Positions 7,717 to 15,520 are shown, counted from the first letter of the stretch. The stretch: 41,123 bases of DNA from Gammaproteobacteria bacterium (GCA_022825085.1 JAJDYQ010000041.1:1-41123); one strand, 5' to 3'. Numbers and translations: made by a program. Notes: generated from the letters alone by a model not told the origin.

Positions 7717-8847
7717 ATGAGGATTTTCTTGAAAAAGGCCTTTTTATGCGTCGAAAGAGTATTGTTGCCCAGTTCGATTTATTGGTCGCAGAGCTCGATA
7801 TGGCGGAGGATTTATCAGGCTGTCGCAGGAATGTTAAACATAAAGATGCGTCTCGCCACTCTAGAAATGGTATTCTATTACAGGGCATTCCTTTCGTTGC
7901 TGATTTTTCATATTGGAAAAAAAAGAGAACCCCCTATAAACAAGAACAGAAGCAAGAGAACGGTAAAAATTGTAGCCAAACATGCAGTCCTTAATTACGC
8001 ATGCTTAAAGAGACAATTTAATACAAAAAAAGGATGGGGGAATATAGAGTTTACAGAAGATAGATATGCTGATTATTATTTTGCGATTAATCCTTGGCGT
8101 CCACCTTGCTATTACAATACAGAGCGAACACTGTTTTATTTTTTAGAACCGATAAAAGAAATCAAAAAGGGATGGCAATATTTTAATGAACAAAAGCTTT
8201 TTTATATTAGTAGGGTACAAGAACAGAGAATGGCTACAGTTTGGTATCTTTCAAAGTCATACCATTGGTTGAAAGCAAATTCAGTCAAAAAAACAAAAGT
8301 GCTTTCCGCGGTTACATCGGATAACGATCACTCTTTTCTCCACAGACAAAGATTGTTGTTTATTCAAGTGCTGGACAAGGAAGTCAGTATTGATATTTAT
8401 GGAAAGCGAAATTATTCGTCGTCCGTACTAATGACACTGTCACAGTATCGGGGAGAGTTGCCTTTCATGCAAAAAGACGACGGAATGTTTCCATATAAAT
8501 ATCATTTTGCTTCAGAGAATACGATAATGGACGGCTATGTTTCAGAAAAGTTAACAGATGCGATTCTGGCAGAATGTTTGTGTTTTTATGTTGGAACAGA
8601 AACGGCTAAAAACTGGATAGACAGTCGGGCATTCATTCATATAGATATAACGAAACCGGATGAAGCACTTAAAATCATAAGAGATACAATTGAAAATAAT
8701 GAATGGGAAAAGCGCATTGAGATTATTCGGAGGGAGAAGCAAAAAATACTTGATGAATTGCAGGTATGTGCCGATATTGAACGTATCATAAGCAACAAGG
8801 AAAGTGAATTGTGTTCGACCGGTACCGGATTTGAGCGTTCCCGATAA
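7717..8847 (+). CDS. GT10-family fucosyltransferase, copy 1
   Basis: The 376-residue protein ends with the hallmark block of glycosyltransferase family 10 (alpha-1,3/1,4-fucosyltransferases): FPYKYHFASEN, then GYVSEKLTDAILAECLCFYVG, then DSRAFIHIDI, at about residues 257-310. The family transfers fucose from GDP-fucose to N-acetylglucosamine or glucose units, in bacteria usually on lipopolysaccharide to build Lewis-like structures; acceptor and linkage cannot be read here. The first ~75 residues are basic and partly hydrophobic, without a clear signal peptide. The gene is visibly A+T-rich against prfC upstream and arsC downstream, and stands as a single-gene insertion between them. It is a diverged paralogue of the pair at 26827-29041. 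No GDP-fucose synthesis genes are in the window. Confidence 0.88.
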   Translation: MRIFLKKAFLCVERVLLPSSIYWSQSSIWRRIYQAVAGMLNIKMRLATLEMVFYYRAFLSLLIFHIGKKREPPINKNRSKRTVKIVAKHAVLNYACLKRQFNTKKGWGNIEFTEDRYADYYFAINPWRPPCYYNTERTLFYFLEPIKEIKKGWQYFNEQKLFYISRVQEQRMATVWYLSKSYHWLKANSVKKTKVLSAVTSDNDHSFLHRQRLLFIQVLDKEVSIDIYGKRNYSSSVLMTLSQYRGELPFMQKDDGMFPYKYHFASENTIMDGYVSEKLTDAILAECLCFYVGTETAKNWIDSRAFIHIDITKPDEALKIIRDTIENNEWEKRIEIIRREKQKILDELQVCADIERIISNKESELCSTGTGFERSR

Positions 8848-8877
8848 TACTGATGTTGACAGATTTCGTGTAAATAT

Positions 8878-9231
8878 ATGCCTGACATTATAATTTATCA
8901 TAACCCTCGCTGTTCCAAGAGTCGCCGTACCAAGGCTATTCTGGATGAAAAAGGACTGGACTATACCGTGGTGGAGTATCTCAATGAACCGCCGTCTGAA
9001 CAGCGGTTGGCGGATGTGCTCAATATGATGGGTAAAAAGCCGCTTGAGCTGGTCCGCAGTGGTGAGTCTCTGTTTAAGGAGCTTGGTCTGTCGAAAAAAG
9101 ATGAGCGGTCCGATGAGGAGTGGATCAGTATTATGACTGAAAATCCCCGGCTTATTGAACGCCCCATCGTGATTAATGGTAAGCAGGCGGTACTGGGCAG
9201 GCCGCCAGAGGATGTGTTGAAGATACTCTAA
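8878..9231 (+). CDS. arsC: ArsC-family glutaredoxin-dependent arsenate reductase
   Basis: The protein is 117 residues, the usual size. The N-terminal HNPRCSKSR places the catalytic cysteine at residue 12, and the downstream LVRSGE and ENPRLIERPIVI hold the conserved arginines that bind the oxyanion in ArsC of the plasmid R773 type. These reductases turn arsenate into arsenite using glutathione and glutaredoxin. No arsenite exporter or arsR is adjacent, so a dedicated arsenic operon is not evident. Many such chromosomal ArsC-like genes travel with other genes and may have a general redox role. The stop codon overlaps the next start (TAATG), indicating translational coupling to the DUF924 gene. 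Confidence 0.9.
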   Translation: MPDIIIYHNPRCSKSRRTKAILDEKGLDYTVVEYLNEPPSEQRLADVLNMMGKKPLELVRSGESLFKELGLSKKDERSDEEWISIMTENPRLIERPIVINGKQAVLGRPPEDVLKIL

Positions 9232-9791
9232 TGGGCAGAAGCAAAGGTATTACGTCAGAGGATATACTGAATTTCTGGTATGCCGATGATACCAGAGTGC
9301 AGTGGTTTCATGCGACGCAGGAACTTGATGAGCGGATTCTGCGTGAGTACGAGTCAGTCTGGAATCAGGCGCGTCGTGGTGAGTTGGATACATGGCGGCA
9401 CACTGCTGAAGGCTGTCTGGCACTGGCCATTATTCTGGACCAGTTTCCGCTGAATATGTTTCGTGGTCTGCCTGCCGGTTTCGCAACCGAGGGACAGGCG
9501 ATTGAGATCAGCCGCTGGGCCATATCCCGGGGGTATGACCTTCAGTTGCAGAAGGATCAGGTGGCATTTTTGTATATGCCTTTGATGCACAGTGAAAACA
9601 TGGAAGACCAGAATCTGTCTGTTGCCCGGTTTGAGGCGGTTGGTCTGGAGGATAATCTGCGGTTTGCCCGTCATCATCGTGAAATTGTGGAGCAGTTTGG
9701 TCGATTTCCTCATCGTAACGCCATCCTGGGGCGCGATAGTACTGAAGATGAGCTGAAATGGCTGGCAAGCGATGGGGCATTTACGGGTTGA
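9231..9791 (+). CDS. DUF924 family protein
   Basis: The 186-residue protein matches the DUF924 pattern throughout: an opening DILNFWYADD, then a central ALAIILDQFPLNMFRG, the segment QVAFLYMPLMHSENMEDQ, and a closing FGRFPHRNAILGRDST. The family is thought to have a helical, TPR-like fold; its biochemical function is not established. It shares one base with the arsC stop (TAATG), so the two are made from one transcript. The final residues (ELKWLASDGAFTG) are typical of the family end, so the protein is complete. Confidence 0.9.
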   Translation: MGRSKGITSEDILNFWYADDTRVQWFHATQELDERILREYESVWNQARRGELDTWRHTAEGCLALAIILDQFPLNMFRGLPAGFATEGQAIEISRWAISRGYDLQLQKDQVAFLYMPLMHSENMEDQNLSVARFEAVGLEDNLRFARHHREIVEQFGRFPHRNAILGRDSTEDELKWLASDGAFTG

Positions 9792-9796
9792 TTTTG

Positions 9797-10519
9797 CTAT
9801 TTCTGGCTGGTTTCTTCGGTTGTAGCGCCGACAATAAAATTTTCAATGCCTTCGCCTGTTAGACGACCGATTCGACTGAACATGTACCAGATCGCCACCA
9901 GCATGACGATCATGCTCGGCAGTGCGATAACCGGATAGCTCAGTGCTGTCATCTTGCCAAGTTCTTCACTGAATGCCGTTGTTCCCGGTGGGCTCACCAG
10001 AATGGCTTTGGCCAGTATATAGTTGAGAACCGATGACAGTGCGAAAGAGCCTGCGATGATGTAGGAAGAGTGCGCCAGTATTTTTTCGAATGCTGCAGTT
10101 GCCTGTCTGGCTTCCAGACTGGATCGGAGCTTTTCCGTATGGATGATCTGGTCATTCAAAATCAGTACTTTCACTATTGGATATCGGGTTTTTTGTGTGA
10201 TCAACACTGTCAGGCCGATAATGGCAGGCACAGCGGCTTCCTTGATTGCAATATATTCAGGATCAAGTTGCAACAGGCTCATGCCACCTGTCAAAAATAC
10301 GCTGATGATGCCCAGGATGGAAAAGGCGTTCATTTTGCCGGATTGCCTGAGATCCCATAAGCCGTAGCTGATCGGAAATGACAGGGCTATGACTATGCTC
10401 CAGACTGGTCCAAGGCTTTCGTTTCCACTGAATTTGCTCAGGATAATGACCGGGATAATAATGTTGAAGGCGAGGCTCGATAGAAAGCCGCCGCGCCTGC
10501 CAGGGGTCGAGTCATTCAT
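9797..10519 (-). CDS. VC0807-like integral membrane protein
   Basis: The frame is open upstream to 10795, but that extension overlaps the preceding permease gene and is of low quality. The ATG at 10519 gives a 240-residue protein beginning MNDSTPGRRGGFLSSLAFN. About six hydrophobic segments are visible: NIIIPVIIL, VWSIVIALSFPISYGLWDL, AFSILGIISVFLTGGMSLLQL, AAVPAIIGLTVLI, SYIIAGSFALSSVLNYILA and LPSMIVMLVAIWYMF. The signatures KTRYPIVK and LVSPPGTTAFSEELGKMTALSYP match a group annotated as VC0807 family or septation-protein-like; function is unknown. It is the last gene of the ABC exporter operon (20-base gap to the permease), so a link to that transporter is plausible but unproven. Confidence 0.75.
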   Translation of the reverse strand: MNDSTPGRRGGFLSSLAFNIIIPVIILSKFSGNESLGPVWSIVIALSFPISYGLWDLRQSGKMNAFSILGIISVFLTGGMSLLQLDPEYIAIKEAAVPAIIGLTVLITQKTRYPIVKVLILNDQIIHTEKLRSSLEARQATAAFEKILAHSSYIIAGSFALSSVLNYILAKAILVSPPGTTAFSEELGKMTALSYPVIALPSMIVMLVAIWYMFSRIGRLTGEGIENFIVGATTEETSQK

Positions 10520-10539
10520 AATGTCAAAGGTGGCTGGTG

Positions 10540-11880
10540 CTATGCTTGAATAGATATGGATAATGTATTCCACCGGCGGTAAGCCAGATATGCCATGACG
10601 CCGGATTGTATCAGGCCGGAAATAACCGTAATACTTCCCTGTGTATTCCAGGGGGTAAAGGCCGCACTGAGTTGTTCTGCCTCCAGCAGGGAGAAGATGA
10701 GCGGAATAATCATATAGAGTAAAAACAGATAGATGAGCGAAACAGTGTCGGCTCTCTTCGGTCTGGAAGAAAAGTTGAAAAATAGAAAAATACAAATATC
10801 TCTGATAATAAAAAGGAAGACGGCAAAAAAGCCAGGATAAATAAATGGTTCTGATAGTAGATTCACCGCCGGAATATCACGGATATGGATCGCGATGATG
10901 ACCAGCCCCAGTAAAAGCAGTCCGCTCAACCAGCCGGGCATGTGGTGCAGTATTTTTTTTCCACCGCCATGGCGCATCTGAAAAGCCAGCCGGCGAAATG
11001 TGACTGGATCCTTTGGTTCTGCGAGGATAGTGAAATAGATTATCAATCCGGTGGTGAAGTAAATAGTCAATAGATAGGTATCCAGCCGCTCCATGCCATA
11101 TGCACTGCTTTCTTCAATAAAGCCGTTGATAAAGCCGGGCAGTATAATTAAAAATAGCAGCCATACGATGGGTGTATTCGCTACCTGCAGCTCCCTCCTC
11201 ATCAGGCGATAGATACCAATGACAGCCCAGCCAGAGAAGAAAACCAGAGTGAAGATAATAAAGCTGGCCTGATTATAGATTTGACCAAACCATTCGATAG
11301 TACTCTCGGACGGTATGGCATACTGAATAAAAATGAGTGCCAGAATAATACCTAGCAACATGCCGGGCGTAGAACTGTATCCGCCGGTTTGCCCACGCCC
11401 CGCGGTCCGGACCATGTCCATGTACAGCGCCGTTGATTGGGCGAGCAGCCCTGTCAATACGAGGATGCATGCCCGTTGCAGATTGTCTGGGACGGATAAG
11501 TAACTGCCGAAAGCGGAGGTGTTGGAAGAACTGACAGTTAGTACGGCAATACATAACAGGCCACCATACCATGTGAATATTGTGCTGCCGAGAAGCTTGC
11601 CCCAGCTCATTGACCACGGGCCGATGGTGGTCATGCGCTGGCTGTCCCATGTTTTGTCCCTGATTTCTGATCGGATTGCCTCAGATGAAAGTTTGCTGCC
11701 CCATATTACAGTCAGGATGAAAAATAAAAAGACTGCGGTGGACGCTGTGCCCTCGCTGAAGAGCCCTGTCACCAGGTGGGCTATCAGGAAAATAGCACCG
11801 AGCACGATGGGCATGCCGAGCAGGCGATGGGGTGTCAGCTCCAACCAGATGTTGCGTTGAAACTCGGGATTTAGTCTCAT
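10540..11880 (-). CDS. ABC transporter permease, ABC-2 type
   Basis: The 446-residue polytopic membrane protein has some ten to twelve hydrophobic segments, for example LLGMPIVLGAIFLIAHL, ASTAVFLFFILTVIW, GMLLGIILALIFIQYAI, ASFIIFTLVFFSGWAVIG and GLLLLGLVIIAIHI. Between the early segments lies SEAIRSEIRDKTWDSQRMTTIGPWSMSWGKLLGS, a cytosolic amphipathic region typical of ABC-2 exporter permeases, where it contacts the ATPase. The start codon overlaps the ATPase stop by four bases (ATGA), so the two are translationally coupled and form one exporter. The substrate cannot be told from the sequence. Confidence 0.82.
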   Translation of the reverse strand: MRLNPEFQRNIWLELTPHRLLGMPIVLGAIFLIAHLVTGLFSEGTASTAVFLFFILTVIWGSKLSSEAIRSEIRDKTWDSQRMTTIGPWSMSWGKLLGSTIFTWYGGLLCIAVLTVSSSNTSAFGSYLSVPDNLQRACILVLTGLLAQSTALYMDMVRTAGRGQTGGYSSTPGMLLGIILALIFIQYAIPSESTIEWFGQIYNQASFIIFTLVFFSGWAVIGIYRLMRRELQVANTPIVWLLFLIILPGFINGFIEESSAYGMERLDTYLLTIYFTTGLIIYFTILAEPKDPVTFRRLAFQMRHGGGKKILHHMPGWLSGLLLLGLVIIAIHIRDIPAVNLLSEPFIYPGFFAVFLFIIRDICIFLFFNFSSRPKRADTVSLIYLFLLYMIIPLIFSLLEAEQLSAAFTPWNTQGSITVISGLIQSGVMAYLAYRRWNTLSISIQA

Positions 11881-12800
11881 GTTGCCGGTTCCTGTGTCTT
11901 GAATCTGGATAGGTAGGCATCTTGCAGGCTTGCCTTGCGTTCGGCAAAGCGGCAGACCGGGAACTGGTGAGATACGATTGTCTCAAGCAGTCTGGCTTGC
12001 TGTGCTCTCTCCGGTGAGAATGCAAAGCTGAGGGTTGCTCCTTCGGTCTTGAGCAGGGATATATCAGGGCGGGCTTCGAGAAACACAGCCAGTGATCCAT
12101 CATTATGAGAAAGGCTGATGTCAATAATACATTGTTGATCAGGCATGGTATCGATATGGCGGTGTTCCGTGATTTCTCCGTTATTCATGATCACCATGCT
12201 GGTACAGTACTCCTCAAGTTCTGCCAGAATATGGGATGAAACGATCAGCGTAATACCCTGTGCACTGAGCTCTCTAAACATGGCTGAGAGTTGGCTGCGT
12301 GCCTCTGGGTCAAGGCCGGATGCCGGCTCATCCAGCATCAGTACTGCCGGTTCATGGATGATCGCCTGGGCAATCGCAAGCCGTTGACTGAGGCCGCGTG
12401 ACAGGGTGCCAGCTCTCTGCTTAAGCCGGTCCTCAATGTGCAGCCTTGCGGCTGCCCGTTTGACGGCATCCGGCCCAGCATCTTCGGTAATGCCATGGGA
12501 ATGTGCCATGTACAGCAGGCACTGTTCTACGGTGAGGTCTCCGTAAAGACCAAAAAAGTCTGCCAGATAACCTACTTTCTCATGGCATAGACGCGGTTGG
12601 GCGATGATGTCAATCCCTGCAACCCGGATGCTGCCGGATATCGGTTGTTCCAGCGCTGCCAGACTGCGTAACAGCGTTGTCTTACCGGCACCATTGGGGC
12701 CAGTGAGAGCAGTGATTTCACTTTTTCTGGCCTTGAGACTGACATCTCTGAGTGCCAGTTTGCCCGGATATTCAAAAAACAGGTTTTTGACTTCAATCAT
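11877..12800 (-). CDS. ABC transporter ATP-binding protein
   Basis: All motifs of an ABC ATPase are present: Walker A GPNGAGKTT, Q-loop region near KVGYLADFFGLYGDLTV, signature LSRGLSQRLAIAQA, Walker B VLMLDEPASGLD and the H-loop SSHILAELEE. After about residue 220 a C-terminal domain of ~85 residues follows (IDISLSHNDGSLAVFLEARPD), as in ATPases of CcmA/NatA-like ABC-2 exporters. The start at 12800 (MIEVKNLFFEYPG) is preferred by homology; a GTG at 12812 is also in frame. It leads the three-gene operon with the permease and the VC0807-like protein, transcribed away from phaP. Confidence 0.93.
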   Translation of the reverse strand: MIEVKNLFFEYPGKLALRDVSLKARKSEITALTGPNGAGKTTLLRSLAALEQPISGSIRVAGIDIIAQPRLCHEKVGYLADFFGLYGDLTVEQCLLYMAHSHGITEDAGPDAVKRAAARLHIEDRLKQRAGTLSRGLSQRLAIAQAIIHEPAVLMLDEPASGLDPEARSQLSAMFRELSAQGITLIVSSHILAELEEYCTSMVIMNNGEITEHRHIDTMPDQQCIIDISLSHNDGSLAVFLEARPDISLLKTEGATLSFAFSPERAQQARLLETIVSHQFPVCRFAERKASLQDAYLSRFKTQEPAT

Positions 12801-12936
12801 TCTATAAGGCACCTGAGAGAGCTTGGCCTAGCATATCAGTTCCCCAAAAAATTGCATAAACTTGCTGGCGAGCACTGTCAATCCTGAGAATTTATTGAAA
12901 ATGTCCTTATGAATCAATCACATGCATTAATTATGG

Positions 12937-12945
12937 TGCGCTGCA
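12937..12945. promoter_or_regulatory. TGC-N3-GCA site upstream of phaP promoter (putative PhaR site)
   Basis: TGCGCTGCA lies 9 bases upstream of the phaP -35 element. It has the same TGC-R-N-Y-GCA form as the two sites in the palindrome at 12983-13006 and the site at 16783-16791. PhaR proteins are known to bind TGC/GCA-rich sites of this kind; binding here is inferred. Confidence 0.5.
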
Positions 12946-12954
12946 AAAAAATAG

Positions 12955-12983
12955 TTGACGTCTTCTCTTGAATTCCTTATTGT
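12955..12983 (+). promoter_or_regulatory. Sigma70-type promoter of phaP
   Basis: TTGACG (12955-12960), a 17-base spacer, and TATTGT (12978-12983) make a good sigma70 promoter. Transcription would begin near 12990, inside the operator palindrome, about 48 bases before the phaP start codon. Confidence 0.7.
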
Positions 12984-13006
12984 GCAGTGCAATATATTGC
13001 ACTGCA
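12983..13006. promoter_or_regulatory. 24-bp perfect palindrome, putative PhaR operator of phaP
   Basis: Each half is TGCAGTGCAATA, followed directly by its exact reverse complement, so the palindrome contains two TGC-N3-GCA units (12983-12991 and 12998-13006). It touches the -10 element and covers the predicted start of transcription, the classic place for a repressor. PhaR, encoded 1.2 kb away, is the known repressor of phasin genes and is the natural candidate. Confidence 0.75.
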
Positions 13007-13037
13007 ATATATTTTTTAACCAAACCGGAGAATTTAA

Positions 13038-13412
13038 ATGCAAAAGCAAGTTTTTGATCTGATGAAATCGTACAACGACAGCGTTATGGCTTCTACCACC
13101 CGCCTGGGTGAATTGAATCTTAAGACCTGTGAGACGCTGGCTGGCAAACAGGCCGAAATTTTTAGCCAGTGTGTTGAGTCTGTTACCGGGCACATGGAAA
13201 AACTGTCTCAGCAGAGTGACTTTAATCAGGCTGTAGCAGTCCAACTGGCCTTTGCGCAGAATTGTAGCGAGAAGATGGTTGCCAATCTGCGTGATTATAC
13301 CGGTGTGCTGACGGAGACGCGCGATGAGTTGTCGGCAATCACCGAAGAGGCTGCAACGGAGCTGGCAGAAAAAATGGAACAGGCCGGTGAGTTGCTGAAA
13401 GAAGCCGCCTGA
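13038..13412 (+). CDS. phaP: Phasin family protein (PHB granule coat)
   Basis: The 124-residue, all-helical protein begins MQKQVFDLMKSYNDSVM and runs through amphipathic helices with regular hydrophobic spacing (LGELNLKTCETLAGKQAEIFSQCVES), as in phasin_2/PhaP proteins. It has no signal peptide or membrane span and ends LAEKMEQAGELLKEAA. Phasins coat PHB granules in the cytoplasm and control their number and size. A ribosome binding site (CGGAGAA) lies at about 13025-13031. The gene is directly behind the palindromic operator and is followed after 66 bases by phaB, with a strong hairpin between them. Its small size and own promoter suggest high expression when PhaR is drawn off by PHB granules, the known logic of this regulator. 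Confidence 0.88.
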   Translation: MQKQVFDLMKSYNDSVMASTTRLGELNLKTCETLAGKQAEIFSQCVESVTGHMEKLSQQSDFNQAVAVQLAFAQNCSEKMVANLRDYTGVLTETRDELSAITEEAATELAEKMEQAGELLKEAA

Positions 13413-13427
13413 GGTTTCGTATTCGGG

Positions 13428-13449
13428 CCGCCCCGTGTAAACGGGGCGG
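13428..13449 (+). promoter_or_regulatory. GC-rich hairpin between phaP and phaB1
   Basis: CCGCCCCGT (13428-13436) and ACGGGGCGG (13441-13449) form a perfect 9-bp stem closed by the tetraloop GTAA, a stable GNRA loop. No T-run follows, so full termination is unlikely. Such a hairpin in a short intercistronic gap would stabilise the phaP part of the transcript or reduce read-through, giving more phasin than reductase. That effect is inferred. Confidence 0.65.
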
Positions 13450-13478
13450 ATAAGGTCGATATGAAAAAGGAATGTTGT

Positions 13479-14219
13479 ATGAAAACAGTTCTGGTTACAG
13501 GTGGAAACGGTGGTATCGGTAGTGCTATCTGCAGAGATATGGCTGAAAACGGCTATAGTGTCGTTGCGGCCTACTATAGCGATGAAAAAGAGCAGGCTAG
13601 AGCATGGCAGCGGTCTTTGCAGGAGCAGGGTGTGGATGTCGAGATTGTTGGTGGTGATGTGACAGATTATGAAAGTGCAAAAGGCATGGTTGATGAGGCG
13701 GTTATGAAGGTCGGCCCGATTGATGTGTTGGTTAATTGTGCTGGTATTACGCGCGATGCTACTTTCAGGAAGATGGTGCCAGATCAGTGGAATGAGGTTA
13801 TTAATACCAATCTGGACTCTGTTTATAATGTCACCCATCAGGTTATTAACGGTATGTTGGAACGCGGTTTTGGTCGCATCATCAATATCGCGTCGGTGAA
13901 TGGGCAGAAAGGTCAGTTTGGCCAGACTAATTACAGCGCAGCAAAGGCCGGACTGCATGGCTTTACCATGGCGCTGGCTCAGGAAACCGCACGTAAGGGC
14001 ATTACCGTCAATACGGTTTCTCCAGGCTATATATCAACACCAATGACACAGGCCATGCCAGTAGAGGTGCTCGATGCGATTGTCGGCAGTGTGCCTGTGG
14101 GGCGTATGGGCGAACCGGAAGAAATCGCACATACCGTACTCTGGCTGGCCAGCGAAAAAAGTGCCTATGTGACCGGTGCCAATATCCCAATCAACGGCGG
14201 ACTTTTTATGGCCGCATGA
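13479..14219 (+). CDS. phaB: Acetoacetyl-CoA reductase, copy 1
   Basis: The start at 13479 is preferred because AAGGA lies eight bases upstream; an earlier ATG at 13461 has none. The 246-residue short-chain dehydrogenase has the NADP-binding TGGNGGIG (residues 7-14), NCAGITRD, and the catalytic serine in NIASVNGQKG followed by tyrosine and lysine in TNYSAAKAG. FGQTNYSAAKAGLHGFTMALAQE is characteristic of PhaB. It reduces acetoacetyl-CoA to (R)-3-hydroxybutyryl-CoA for PHB synthesis. It follows phaP in the same direction. A second, clearly different PhaB is at 14749-15486. FabG is the closest alternative, but the locus and the PhaB-specific motifs argue for phaB. Confidence 0.92.
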   Translation: MKTVLVTGGNGGIGSAICRDMAENGYSVVAAYYSDEKEQARAWQRSLQEQGVDVEIVGGDVTDYESAKGMVDEAVMKVGPIDVLVNCAGITRDATFRKMVPDQWNEVINTNLDSVYNVTHQVINGMLERGFGRIINIASVNGQKGQFGQTNYSAAKAGLHGFTMALAQETARKGITVNTVSPGYISTPMTQAMPVEVLDAIVGSVPVGRMGEPEEIAHTVLWLASEKSAYVTGANIPINGGLFMAA

Positions 14220-14241
14220 TTTTCTTTTGTCCTCCTGTTAT

Positions 14242-14268
14242 GGGCATCTTTTACGATGCCCTTTTTTT
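14242..14268 (+). terminator. Rho-independent terminator after phaB1
   Basis: GGGCATC (14242-14248) and GATGCCC (14255-14261) form a stem with the loop TTTTAC, followed by seven T (14262-14268). It ends the phaP-phaB1 transcript. The hairpin overlaps the last codons of the convergent phaR gene; on that strand there is no T-run, so it works mainly for the plus strand. Confidence 0.88.
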
Positions 14269-14700
14269 GCCAAACATGGATTTCTGAACCTTCTGCCAGG
14301 CTTTCATCTGGCTGTTACCGAATTCGGCCCATGCCTCCATTGGCGTGCCCTTAAAGGTCTTGTTCACTTGTTCGGCAAATATGGATTGTTGCGTGGCAAA
14401 CATGTTCATGCTTTGTGCAATGAAATCGGTGAATTGTTGCTGTGTATCGGTATCGTAGTTACGAATAAACTTATTCAGCATATCGACTGTGAACAATGGC
14501 TTGCCATCAGTTTCCTGCTCCATAATAATCTGCATCAGAATCATGCGCGTAATATCATCTCTGGATTTTTGATCAATGACCCTGAATGGGATTTCATCCA
14601 GTACCATTTGCCGTACCTGTTCCAGAGTGACGTAAGCACTTTCAGCTGTATCGTATAGACGACGATTCGGGTATTTTTTAATAAGCCTTTCTTCGGTCAT
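14251..14700 (-). CDS. phaR: Polyhydroxyalkanoate synthesis regulator PhaR
   Basis: The 149-residue protein opens with RLIKKYPNRRLYDTAESAYVTL, the highly conserved PHB/PHA accumulation regulator DNA-binding domain (about residues 5-65). A PHB_acc domain follows (about residues 70-130, KPLFTVDMLNKFIRNYDTDTQQQF) with a basic tail ending GKKRAS. PhaR binds both DNA and PHB: it represses phasin and synthesis genes until granules form and titrate it. The gene is last in the minus-strand series phaA-phaB2-phaR, 48 bases after phaB2. Likely targets in this window are the palindrome at 12983-13006 and the site at 16783-16791. Confidence 0.94.
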   Translation of the reverse strand: MTEERLIKKYPNRRLYDTAESAYVTLEQVRQMVLDEIPFRVIDQKSRDDITRMILMQIIMEQETDGKPLFTVDMLNKFIRNYDTDTQQQFTDFIAQSMNMFATQQSIFAEQVNKTFKGTPMEAWAEFGNSQMKAWQKVQKSMFGKKRAS

Positions 14701-14748
14701 GGTGTTATTCGCAGGGGAGCTCCGGTTGAATTTAGGGTTCCCTGAAAA

Positions 14749-15486
14749 TCAGTGCATATGTTGTCCGCCATTGGCGGCCAGATTGGCACCGGTGATAAAG
14801 CCGGCATCATTTGTGCAGAGGAAGGCCACCAGCGCCGCAATTTCTTCCGGTTTGCCCAGCCGCCCTACCGGAATATCGGTAATAATCCGTTTGCGTATCT
14901 CTTCAGGAACAGCCATTACCATGCCGGTTTCGATATAGCCCGGTGAAACCGTATTGACAGTTACACCTTTACGTGCCATCTCCAGGGCCAGTGCCATGGT
15001 AAAACCATGCAGGCCGGCTTTGGCTGCACTGTAATTGGTTTGCCCAAACTGGCCTTTTTGACCGTTAATGGATGAGATATTGATCACGCGACCGAATCCC
15101 CGTTTGGCCATTTCATTGACAAACTGGTGAGACATATTGAAAACACTGTCAAGATTGGTAGAAATGACATCATTCCAGTGTTCTGCGGTCTGTTTTCTGA
15201 AGCTGCCATCGCGTGTGATACCTGCATTGTTGATGAGTATGTCAACACCATCATAGTCCTGCATGATGGCATCACGCAGCTTTTGGCATTCTTCGTAGTC
15301 GCTGACATCGCAGGCATGGATCGATACATCAAAGTCTTGGGCTTCTTTCCAGCTTTTGGCTTTTTCTTCGTTACGGTAGGTGGTAATAATTCCGGCACCT
15401 TCGCCGGCGAGCTTTTGACAAATGGCGCTGCCCATACCACCTGTACCACCGGTAACCAGCGCAATCTTTCCCTCCAGTGTTCTCAT
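14749..15486 (-). CDS. phaB: Acetoacetyl-CoA reductase, copy 2
   Basis: The 245-residue short-chain dehydrogenase shares with copy 1 the PhaB signature INGQKGQFGQTNYSAAKAG and GLHGFTMALALE, and has TGGTGGMG for NADP binding and NNAGITRDGSFRK. It differs in its N-terminal ~90 residues and in many surface positions, so it is not a recent duplicate. GGAGG lies seven bases upstream of the ATG at 15486. It lies between phaA (34 bases upstream) and phaR in one operon. The products are probably two reductases for the same step; different cofactor use or different regulation would explain keeping both, but this is not visible in the sequence. Confidence 0.92.
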   Translation of the reverse strand: MRTLEGKIALVTGGTGGMGSAICQKLAGEGAGIITTYRNEEKAKSWKEAQDFDVSIHACDVSDYEECQKLRDAIMQDYDGVDILINNAGITRDGSFRKQTAEHWNDVISTNLDSVFNMSHQFVNEMAKRGFGRVINISSINGQKGQFGQTNYSAAKAGLHGFTMALALEMARKGVTVNTVSPGYIETGMVMAVPEEIRKRIITDIPVGRLGKPEEIAALVAFLCTNDAGFITGANLAANGGQHMH

Positions 15487-15520
15487 AACATCCTCCAGAT
15501 GTTGGTTTTGTGATTCATAT

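Noticed and set aside
8878..9231. A full arsenic-resistance operon
   Set aside because: Only the ArsC-like reductase is present; no arsR, arsB or acr3 is adjacent.
9797..10795. Long form (332 residues) of the VC0807-like protein
   Set aside because: The first 92 residues overlap the permease gene in another frame and do not look like the family; the start at 10519 fits better.
12927..13958. 343-codon minus-strand frame across phaP and phaB1
   Set aside because: It is antisense to two firmly recognised genes and covers their promoter and operator.
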